From assembly GCF_025567045.1 (NCBI RefSeq), contig NZ_JAOQJK010000012.1, positions 10,665 through 74,664 on the forward strand: 64,000 bases of DNA, in the 5' to 3' direction. This DNA is from Barnesiella propionica (lineage in GTDB: Bacteria > Bacteroidota > Bacteroidia > Bacteroidales > Barnesiellaceae). Positions 44,656 to 51,648 of this stretch are shown here, one piece after another. Below the pieces are notes generated by a model. It was given only the letters and a program-made list of their open reading frames with translations. It searched no databases and had not been told where the DNA came from. The translations under genes and the position numbers were made by a program. How positions within the stretch are numbered: the stretch's first letter is position 1; every line of letters begins with the position of its first letter.

Positions 44656-45162
44656 ATGAGTAGGATTAAAGCACACATAGCAATTTCGCTGGACGGTTAT
44701 ATTGCTCACACGGACGGGGAAACAAACTGGATACCCGGAGAACTCGCAAAAGAAATATCGGAAATACACCAATCATCCGAAATCTTATTGGCTGGCTCCA
44801 ATACTTATAATGCTATTTTTGAGCAGTGCGGAAGCTGGCCATATAAAAATAGCTATGTTGTTTCCCATTATGACAGTTCATCGCTTGCAAGCGAGAATTT
44901 GCAATACCTGTTCGATGAACCGATAGAAAAGATATGCGAAATGAAGAAAGCAGCTATTGGAGATATAACGGTTATCGGTGGCGGTAATCTGATAACTTCC
45001 CTGCTCAACAATGGCTTGGTGGACGAACTGTATTTGTATATTGTCCCCGTTCTACTCGGCGACGGCATCCGTTTTTTAGGCAAGACCTATGATGTAAATG
45101 TTAAATCCTCCAATCCCGAAGAATATAAAGGGACTACAAAAATATGCTGCACATTTAACTAA
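44656..45162 (+). CDS. dihydrofolate reductase family protein (RibD C-terminal type)
   Basis: The ATG at 44656 (MSRIKAHIAISLDGYIAHTD) is the family start; upstream in-frame codons fall in the structured leader. Motifs are SLDGYIA, LLAGSNTYNAI, DITVIGGGNLITSLLNNGLV and DELYLYIVPVLLGDG, all typical of the RibD_C/DHFR-like fold that binds NADPH. Small members of this type occur on mobile elements; whether this one reduces dihydrofolate is not shown. The length is 168 residues. A terminator hairpin follows. Confidence 0.85.
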   Translation: MSRIKAHIAISLDGYIAHTDGETNWIPGELAKEISEIHQSSEILLAGSNTYNAIFEQCGSWPYKNSYVVSHYDSSSLASENLQYLFDEPIEKICEMKKAAIGDITVIGGGNLITSLLNNGLVDELYLYIVPVLLGDGIRFLGKTYDVNVKSSNPEEYKGTTKICCTFN

Positions 45163-45210
45163 TTGCTATATTGCTATAACAAAGCATATTAAACAATATT
45201 GCACATTCTG

Positions 45211-45246
45211 AAAACTACCAAGTTTATACCAACTTGGTAGTTTTTG
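45211..45246 (+). terminator. terminator after the DHFR-like gene
   Basis: AAACTACCAAGTT (45212-45224) pairs with AACTTGGTAGTTT (45231-45243), followed by T residues. The right arm contains the 13-base palindrome TACCAACTTGGTA. Confidence 0.65.
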
Positions 45247-45341
45247 TTTTCTGTCTGAAAATACCCCAAATCAGCCCTATTTTAACATTAATCAGGCTGA
45301 TTTTCTTATTTATACCCCTGTTTTTTAACTAAATAAATATC

Positions 45342-45354
45342 TACCAACTTGGTA
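45342..45354. promoter_or_regulatory. palindrome TACCAACTTGGTA, second copy
   Basis: It is identical in all 13 bases to 45227-45239, 115 bases upstream. This copy stands about 64 bases before the ATG of the first HTH gene, where an operator would lie. Confidence 0.45.
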
Positions 45355-45417
45355 AGACCTTGGCAATTTTATTGGTTTCAGCACCCGACCTTTGCAGAAA
45401 TTCAAAGAGTTACAGAT

Positions 45418-45783
45418 ATGAAAGTGATTACCATTGATTCGGAAGCCTATAAAGTATTGGTACGAAAAATCGACCGAGTTTTTAACTACATCAAAGAGCA
45501 GAAAGAAAAAGATGCTGTCCCGCCGCCCGACCCGTCGGAGATATGGATAGGCAACGAGGAAGCAGCCGGGATTTTGGAGATAAGCCAGCGGACATTACAA
45601 CGCTTGCGCTCTAACGGAGAAGTAACCTATTCTATCCGGGGCGGTAAAATCCGTTACACGCTCCAAGAAATACAGCGGCTTATCGTTGGACGGGTGGTTG
45701 CAAGCAAATACAAACAGGAAGCCGATTTGTTGCAGGCGCATCAGAAGTATCAGGAACGCAAGAAAGGAAATCAAAAAAAGTAA
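45418..45783 (+). CDS. excisionase-like helix-turn-helix protein (Xis2c type)
   Basis: The ATG at 45418 gives MKVITIDSEAYKVLVRKIDR; an upstream in-frame start is non-ATG. The centre has a MerR/excisionase-type HTH: WIGNEEAAGILEISQRTLQR then LRSNGEVTYSIRGGKIRYTL (about 48-90). The C-terminus is basic. Size and pairing with the next gene match the xis2c-xis2d excision genes of CTnDOT, which bend DNA for integrase during excision and help switch on transfer genes. No integrase is seen nearby. Confidence 0.8.
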   Translation: MKVITIDSEAYKVLVRKIDRVFNYIKEQKEKDAVPPPDPSEIWIGNEEAAGILEISQRTLQRLRSNGEVTYSIRGGKIRYTLQEIQRLIVGRVVASKYKQEADLLQAHQKYQERKKGNQKK

Positions 45784-45789
45784 TGCGAT

Positions 45790-46116
45790 ATGGGAGAGAG
45801 CGATTTAACAAATTGGTTGCAAGAATGGTTTGAGCGGTTTATGGGACGCTTCGACCGCTTAGATGAAAATATGGAACAGATGTCGGGAAGGTATAATTTT
45901 TTGGACGGGGAACGGTTGCTGGATAATCAGGACGTGTGCCAATTGCTCCATGTCAGCAAGCGTACCCTGCAACGCTACCGCTCGTCGGGCGAACTGCCCT
46001 ACCAAATGATTTACCACAAGACTTATTACCGGGAAAGCGATGTAGATTTGTTTATCAAAACTCATTTCAATAAAGGAGAGGATAACGAAACGGAAACAGA
46101 AGATTCCGAGCCATGA
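45790..46116 (+). CDS. excisionase-like helix-turn-helix protein (Xis2d type)
   Basis: The 108-residue protein begins six bases after the previous gene. A helical N-terminus (WLQEWFERFMGRFDRLDENM) precedes the HTH: LLDNQDVCQLLHVSKRTLQR then YRSSGELPYQMIYHKTYYRE. The tail is acidic. It is probably the second small excision protein of the element and shares the HTH design (KRTLQRYRSSGE against QRTLQRLRSNGE) with the upstream gene. Confidence 0.8.
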   Translation: MGESDLTNWLQEWFERFMGRFDRLDENMEQMSGRYNFLDGERLLDNQDVCQLLHVSKRTLQRYRSSGELPYQMIYHKTYYRESDVDLFIKTHFNKGEDNETETEDSEP

Positions 46117-46142
46117 GTTATTTGTTTTATGTCTTTCTGGGA

Positions 46143-46184
46143 GCATCCCGTATTGTCGTGAGATAAGGCGGGATGCACTTTTTA
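46143..46184 (+). terminator. terminator after the HTH pair
   Basis: GCATCCCG (46143-46150) pairs with CGGGATGC (46169-46176), followed by ACTTTTTAT. Confidence 0.55.
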
Positions 46185-46202
46185 TAGGCGCAAGCAAAGA
46201 AA

Positions 46203-46223
46203 AAGGCGGGAAATTCCCGCCTT
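46203..46223. terminator. hairpin between convergent HTH and ardA genes
   Basis: AAGGCGGG (46203-46210) pairs with CCCGCCTT (46216-46223) around AAATT; it serves best as the ardA terminator. Confidence 0.5.
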
Positions 46224-46245
46224 GCCGTCAAGGTATGGCGTTCTA

Positions 46246-46773
46246 TCAGGAACGCCGGAATACATAGCCGGATTCAAACCAATAATCGCCGATAAACAGG
46301 TCGCGTGCGAACTTTTCATAATCGAAATAAGTTTTAGCAAACTCCGTTAATTCGTAGCATTGTTCGACTACTTCATAGGCGTAATCTTCTTCATCTTTAT
46401 ATTCGCCCTGATAGTCGTCGCGGAACGAATCTATAAGCCCGCTTATATCGTCCGTGTCTATATCATGGCTGCCGTCATTAAGCCATATATAAAAGGCTTC
46501 CTGCTCGTTTTCGTTCAAGTCCGAAACAGCTTCAATCACTTCAAAGAGATTATCCGAAAGCCAACTTTCCCCTATAAGTGAGGACGGTATGTTTTCCCAA
46601 TCCTGAAACATATACTCGGCATCTTCTTCGTCGCTGTGCAATTCACGACAAGCGTCGTAAAATTCTTCTTTATCGGAATAATCTGAAAGGTCTAACCATT
46701 TTCCATAAATGGAACCGTTATTATACTTGGCGTAAGTGCCTACATAAATCCGTGCTTCTGATAAATTTTCCAT
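46246..46773 (-). CDS. ardA: antirestriction protein ArdA
   Basis: The start at 46773 (MENLSEARIYVGTYAKYNNG) gives 175 residues, the normal ArdA size. The opening ARIYVGTYAKYNNGSIYGKW then LDLSDY is the family signature. The whole protein is strongly acidic (for example ESWLSDNLFEVIEAVSDLNE), as expected for a DNA mimic that blocks type I restriction enzymes during DNA entry. The frame stays open 68 codons further upstream (to 46977), but this part does not belong to ArdA. Confidence 0.9.
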   Translation of the reverse strand: MENLSEARIYVGTYAKYNNGSIYGKWLDLSDYSDKEEFYDACRELHSDEEDAEYMFQDWENIPSSLIGESWLSDNLFEVIEAVSDLNENEQEAFYIWLNDGSHDIDTDDISGLIDSFRDDYQGEYKDEEDYAYEVVEQCYELTEFAKTYFDYEKFARDLFIGDYWFESGYVFRRS

Positions 46774-47257
46774 AACCTGACTTTTTTTTATCGGCAAACC
46801 TGCCGTTATTTTGTTTTCACGGGCATAATCCGGTGTAGGTGTTAGGGTTGTCAAGTTTTCCGCGACAAAATACGCTCGCAGAGGAAGATTTTTCGACGGA
46901 ACCTGCAAGGCTCCCGGAACTTTACAAACCGTTAAGACGCCGTAAGCACCTTTGCCCGCATGAATACAAATAACCACAAGGCAGGATATAGCCCGACAAA
47001 GGAAGGTTAGGGATTAGACAGAACGCCGGAATATAGGCACTTACTCCTTACTGTAACGGTTTTCGGGAAAGTGATAAACCCTTTCTGTCCGGTAAAGAGT
47101 TATAATGCTTGCCGATTAAGAAGCGACGTATTAAGCCGAAAAAATAAGGGTTGGAATACCGCCGGAGTAAGAGGATTCTGGGATAATTGAAGTGAATTAA
47201 AGCCGGACTTAGGAGAAAACGAAGTATCTTCGCCTTAATGATTAATAACGGCAGACT
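46774..47257. other. gap between divergent ardA and the 97-aa gene
   Basis: The minus strand from 46977 to 46774 is open in the ardA frame and reads MVICIHAGKGAYGVLTVCKV followed by PGALQVPSKNLPLRAYFVAE. It could be an unrecognised N-terminal extension, a separate fused ORF, or chance. No promoter box with good score is seen in 47000-47257. Confidence 0.35.
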
Positions 47258-47551
47258 ATGAAAACAGAGGAAAACGATATAACAGGAATATGGTATAGCG
47301 ACGAGTATTTAATGACGATTGAAAACGGAAGGGTACGCCTTAATACGAACATTGATACCCTGCATAAGCCGTTCTATACGCAAAATATATTCGACGAAGC
47401 TCTCACGCTGACCTATGAAAACGATAAAGTATTGAGGATTTCGGAGCATATTGTCGCTCCTGAATATGCCATAGGAAAAGAGGTAATGTCAATCTTTCTG
47501 AAATTAGAGATGCTAATTCCTGTAAGACTTATTAAGTTCACAAATGATTAA
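47258..47551 (+). CDS. small hypothetical protein (97 aa)
   Basis: The protein reads MKTEENDITGIWYSDEYLMT and ends LEMLIPVRLIKFTND. It is soluble and probably beta-rich; the opening DITGIWYSDEYLMTIENGRV resembles the first strands of lipocalin-like domains but is too short to assign. It lies alone in the element backbone, followed by a hairpin and a copy of the CACTAAAAAAATCAG repeat. Confidence 0.5.
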   Translation: MKTEENDITGIWYSDEYLMTIENGRVRLNTNIDTLHKPFYTQNIFDEALTLTYENDKVLRISEHIVAPEYAIGKEVMSIFLKLEMLIPVRLIKFTND

Positions 47552-47557
47552 AAAATA

Positions 47558-47584
47558 GGCGTCCGAAGCCATGCTCCGGACGCC
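47558..47584 (+). terminator. hairpin after the 97-aa gene
   Basis: GGCGTCCG (47558-47565) pairs with CGGACGCC (47577-47584). The downstream sequence is A-rich rather than T-rich, so it may act mainly on the opposite strand. Confidence 0.45.
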
Positions 47585-47586
47585 CC

Positions 47587-47601
47587 CACTAAAAAAATCA
47601 G
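47587..47601 (+). repeat. CACTAAAAAAATCAG repeat, copy 1
   Basis: Identical 15 bases occur at 49784-49798 (minus), 58027-58041 (minus) and 60757-60771 (plus). Beyond it, copies 1 and 4 also share AAAGTAAACA. No gene start follows this copy. Confidence 0.7.
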
Positions 47602-47667
47602 TGAATTGAAAGTAAACATCCCTATTTACAACAACTCAAAGATTCTTTCAGTGGCAAAGATACTAAT

Positions 47668-49780
47668 TTACTTCGATTTACCTTTCTTTCCCTTGCCGCC
47701 TTTCTTCTGCTCGAACTCGAACACGGTTTTGTAATCCGCATCGAAAGCGACAGCGGCATCGAACGGCTTACCCGTCTTGCTGCTCATAAACCCTTTGATT
47801 ATTCCGGTCTTACCGTTCATCAAAAGTGTTGTAATCTGCTGGTCGGATAAATCCTTTTTCGCTATGGTGCGCCAAATCGTAAGTCCGCAGGCTTCATTAC
47901 TGCACTTGGCTACCTTATTATAGATAACCACATTACCACTTTTACACTTCGGGCAAGGACAACTCTGGCGGTTATCGGTACGCTCGAAAGGCATATCCAA
48001 CAATTCGGATGTAATCTGCGAGGCGTAAATCTCTATCGAACGGTGGAAAGTAGCCGCATCCATTTCGCCCGTACCGATTTTAGACAGGGCGTGTTCCCAT
48101 GCTCCGGTCATAGCCACGTCCGCTATTTTCTTCTCACGGACAGCCAAATAAACAGTCAGCCCCTTATTGGTCGGAACCAACGCCTTTTTCTCCCGCACGA
48201 TATACTCGCGGGAAAAGAGCGTTTCGATAATTGCGGCGCGGGTGGCAGGTGTGCCGATGCCGCCCTCTTTCATCGCCTCGCGTTCTTCTTCGTTCTCCAC
48301 CTCTTTGCCTGCCGATTCCATTGTCGAAAGCAGGGAGGCTTCGGTATGCAGGGGCTTGGGCTTGGTTTTCTTCTCTTGTACTTCCGCCTCACGGATGGCA
48401 AGCGTATCGCCTTCCGTCAAATCGGGCAGTACGGTTAAATCCTCGTCCGTTGTTTCTTCACGGTTGGCTCCCCAAACTTCACGCCAGCCGGGATGTAACA
48501 TTATACTGCCCCTTGCAACAAAGTGTACGCCGCCAGCGTCAAGCGTTACGGCGGTGTTCTCTTTGATGCAACATTCGCCGAAGGCTTCGAGCATACGCCC
48601 TGCGACCATATCATAAACAAGCTGTTCGTCTGCGGATAATCCCCTTGCGGGTTCTTCCGTAATGATAAGTGCATGGTGGTCGGTAACTTTCGCATCGTCC
48701 ACCGGACGGCTATTAAGCGAAGTGTCATACCTGCCGTCGATATACGCACCGAATTTCGGGTGCGACCGTAGCGTAGCTATCAGGTGCGGTATTTCCTCCA
48801 ATACGTCTACAGAGATATAGCGGGAGCCTGTACGCGGATAAGAAATCATCTTTTTTTCATACAATGCCTGCGCGATATTCAGGGTCTTGTCTGCCGAAAA
48901 GCCGTGTTGCTTGTTGGCATCTTTCTGTAAGGCGGTCAGGTCGTAAAGCAAAGGCGGTTCCTGCCGTGCCTCTTTACGTTCCACGCATGTAACCCGGAGG
49001 CTTCCGGCTTGCCGTACCTGCCTTGCCGTTTCATCGGCGGCGGTGCGGGTGTCGTACTTATCTGCCGAAAGTACGGCAAATGCCGTCGCATCTTTCGCCG
49101 TATGTACTTTCAGGCGGAAATAGGTCTGCGGGGTAAAATCCTTGTTCTCCAGATAGCGCGAGCATATCATGGCAAGTGTCGGGGTTTGTACCCTCCCCAA
49201 TGACCAAACGCCATAACCCGCCGTAATGGAAAGGGCTTGCGAAGCGTTAATCCCGACGACGTAATCTGCTTTTGCTCGCGCAAAAGCTGCGAGGTAAAGG
49301 TTATCGTAATCGCTGCCCGGACGAAGGGTTTGGAAACCGTCGCGTATGGCACGGTCGGTAAGTGAGCTTATCCACAAACGCTGAAACGGAGTGCGGCAAC
49401 CTACATAGTTATATATAAACCTGAATATTAACTCTCCTTCGCGTCCGGCATCGGTGGCAACGATAATTTCGTCGGCACGGCTAAACAGTTCCTTAATGAC
49501 CTTTAGCTGTTTGAGTGCGCCGGGGTCTGGCTTATATTCCTTGCCCTCTCTGACTTGGCGGGGAACGAGGGTAAACTCCTGCGGGGAGTATCGGCAGGTT
49601 CTCCCGCCTGAAACCCGTAAAGCCGTAGGCTTCGGGCATCGCAAGCCCGACCAGATGACCGAACGCCCATGTAACGGCATATCCGCCGCCCTCAATATAC
49701 CCGTCTTTTTTGCTTGTTGCTCCCACGATAGCGGCTATATCTCGCGCTACCGAAGGCTTTTCTGCTATTATTACTTTCAT
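47668..49780 (-). pseudogene. topB: DNA topoisomerase III, interrupted by a one-base frameshift
   Basis: The start at 49780 gives MKVIIAEKPSVARDIAAIVG, the Toprim beginning of TopB, and runs to ENLPILP. The next frame then continues QEFTLVPRQVREGKEYKPD to the end at 47668. The two join perfectly if one base is removed from the G4 run at 49583-49586 (CCCC on the coding strand). Restored length is 703 residues, as in other elements. Visible parts: DAGREGELIFRF (Toprim metal site), the active-site region with MISYPRTGSRYI (Tyr in YPRTGS), and a C-terminal Cys pair domain CPCPKCKSGNVV. It may be a true mutation, a sequencing error in the homopolymer, or slippage. Confidence 0.88.
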
Positions 49781-49783
49781 TTT

Positions 49784-49798
49784 CTGATTTTTTTAGTG
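49784..49798 (-). repeat. CACTAAAAAAATCAG repeat, copy 2
   Basis: On the minus strand the repeat ends three bases before the topB ATG. Confidence 0.7.
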
Positions 49799-49813
49799 GT
49801 TGATAAAATCGAA

Positions 49814-51340
49814 TTACATACTTACGCCCTTGCCCTTTCCTTTCTTCGGGGCTTTAGGCGATTGCTTCTGTTGCTCCTGTTTCTTCTCCTGCTTTTTCTC
49901 TGCCTGCTTTTCGGTAGGTTGGGATTGACCTTTCTTTAGCGGCTCACTGGGAGTTTGCTTAGTCGCTTCATTGGTTTTGCCGTCGTTGTTCACGGCTACT
50001 TGCGTTTTATGCCCTTCGGCGGGAGTTACTTTCTGTGTCGCCTTTATCTCGTCGGGATGTTTCGAGGTATGGCGCACATGACCTTTTTCGGGGTCAGGCC
50101 ACACCCAAGCGTTGTACTTTTGCCCTTTCTTGTCGGTGGCTTCGACCTGTTGCACTCCCTCTTTGGGCTTGGGTTGTGGCTTTTGCATACCCTCCACCCA
50201 GATAGGCTTCCCCTCGCATAGCTGCTTGAATTGGTCGCGTGATAGTTCGACGCCGCCCTGTATGGGGCGAATCCATATATCGCCGACCTTGCGGGCTTTG
50301 AGCGGTTTATCATCCTGCCCTTCGCCCTGTTTGGCTTGCCGTTCCTGTCGGTGCTGCTCTCTTTGTTCCGGGGTAAAACGAAAATCGAAATTGCGGTTTG
50401 CAGCGTTGTACTGGATAATACGGTCGATTTTCGAGGGTTCTTCGCCCTGCTTAACCCGCTTATCCATACCCTCAACCAATACACCTTCGCCGCGTTTCAA
50501 ACCGTTCTGCTGTTCTTCTGACAGCGAGGCATTCTTCAACGTCTGCGGGATATAGATGTCGGCAAGGGCTACCGCCTCGAAGCGGTTAGTCAGCTTGTCA
50601 AGCGAAATCAACGACGGTACTTTTTCGCTGCCCGCGACAAGTTCCAAATCGAACACGCGACCGCCGTTCCCGGTCTGTTTGAACTGCTCAATGTCCTTTT
50701 CGGTAAAGGTTACGCCCATAAATGGTTTGTCGAAATCGGGCTGTTCTTGTTTGGGGTGCGCTTGGATTTTGATAGAGCCGTCGGGTTGCTGCTCCAACGA
50801 CAGGCGGGCTTTTACGCTGAGCTCCTGACCGTCTATTTCGGTCTTAATATCCACCAATCCGGGGGATTTATGACCGTAAGCCATAGCTTTGAGCGTGTCG
50901 CGCAAATCATCGCCGGAAACACCCAATTTCTCGGCATCTTTCCAATCAACTTTATTCAGGTCAAGGGGCTGGTACTTGCCTTGCCCCGGCTCCTGCATTT
51001 GTCCGTCGGGCTGTACTTTGTACGGGTCGAGTACCTTGTCATCGGGATTGACCTGAATAATCTTGTCGAGAAAGGCGGCTACCTTTTCAACCGCACTTCC
51101 GGCAAGGGCATAAAGTCCGGTGTGCGATGGCTGGTTGGATTGCTCGGAAAACTTCTTTAAGAAGTTATCCAGTGCGTTGCCGTGCGTGTCAAACTTAAAA
51201 AAGCTGTCCGCATTTTCTTTCGTAGGGTCGGTCGTTTTCAACTTACCGTCGTCCCCGATACCCGTTACGGCTTTCAGTTTGCCGTCCTCGCCCTGCGTTA
51301 GCAAGACTTTGGGTTCTTCATTTTTGATTTTTTCTGCCAT
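49814..51340 (-). CDS. DUF3945 domain-containing protein of conjugative elements
   Basis: The start at 51340 (MAEKIKNEEPKVLLTQGEDG) is preferred over one 25 codons upstream. The 508-residue protein is hydrophilic, with repeated blocks such as KPFMGVTFTEKDIEQFKQTG and KPIWVEGMQKPQ, which mark DUF3945-type modules. The C-terminus is a Lys/Gln-rich low-complexity tail (about 430-508, ending in KKGKGKGVSM). Such proteins sit beside topB in Bacteroidetes conjugative elements. The role is unknown and probably DNA- or relaxosome-related. It is 33 bases upstream of topB in the same direction. Confidence 0.8.
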   Translation of the reverse strand: MAEKIKNEEPKVLLTQGEDGKLKAVTGIGDDGKLKTTDPTKENADSFFKFDTHGNALDNFLKKFSEQSNQPSHTGLYALAGSAVEKVAAFLDKIIQVNPDDKVLDPYKVQPDGQMQEPGQGKYQPLDLNKVDWKDAEKLGVSGDDLRDTLKAMAYGHKSPGLVDIKTEIDGQELSVKARLSLEQQPDGSIKIQAHPKQEQPDFDKPFMGVTFTEKDIEQFKQTGNGGRVFDLELVAGSEKVPSLISLDKLTNRFEAVALADIYIPQTLKNASLSEEQQNGLKRGEGVLVEGMDKRVKQGEEPSKIDRIIQYNAANRNFDFRFTPEQREQHRQERQAKQGEGQDDKPLKARKVGDIWIRPIQGGVELSRDQFKQLCEGKPIWVEGMQKPQPKPKEGVQQVEATDKKGQKYNAWVWPDPEKGHVRHTSKHPDEIKATQKVTPAEGHKTQVAVNNDGKTNEATKQTPSEPLKKGQSQPTEKQAEKKQEKKQEQQKQSPKAPKKGKGKGVSM

Positions 51341-51617
51341 AATAAAAATGGTTTTAAGTTCTGCATTACTATTAATGCAGAACGAAGGTAAGCGGAAGTA
51401 ACGGACTGATTGCAAGGTTTTAAGGCAGTGGTAGCTTGTGGCTGGGAGTGGCGTTAAAGTTTTGAAATATGGCTACAAAGAATGCCCCTTATTCCTATTT
51501 CAAAAGGGAATTTTAGATGCGATTATACCGATAAGTTCTGTTAGGCAAAGAATGTCTTCAATGCAATCAAATACAAAGGTTTCAGGTAAATCGTACCCCT
51601 GTGTCTCAAATATTTAG
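51341..51617. other. intergenic region between divergent DUF3945 and PHP-ATPase genes
   Basis: It contains the upstream in-frame extension of the DUF3945 ORF (to 51415) and no other gene. I see no RNA-like structure in it. Confidence 0.4.
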
Positions 51618-51625
51618 TATTTTTG
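51618..51625 (+). promoter_or_regulatory. -7 box of the PHP-ATPase gene
   Basis: TATTTTTG matches TAnnTTTG; transcription would start near 51632, 17 bases before the chosen ATG at 51649, which supports that start over the one at 51601. No clear -33 box. Confidence 0.5.
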
Positions 51626-51648
51626 TGCGATTAAGAAATTTTTGTATT

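Noticed and set aside
45211..45245. The AAACTACCAAGTT/AACTTGGTAGTTT inverted repeat as an insertion-sequence end
   Set aside because: The arms are only six bases apart and followed by T residues, so a terminator fits; no transposase lies between the copies of the palindrome.
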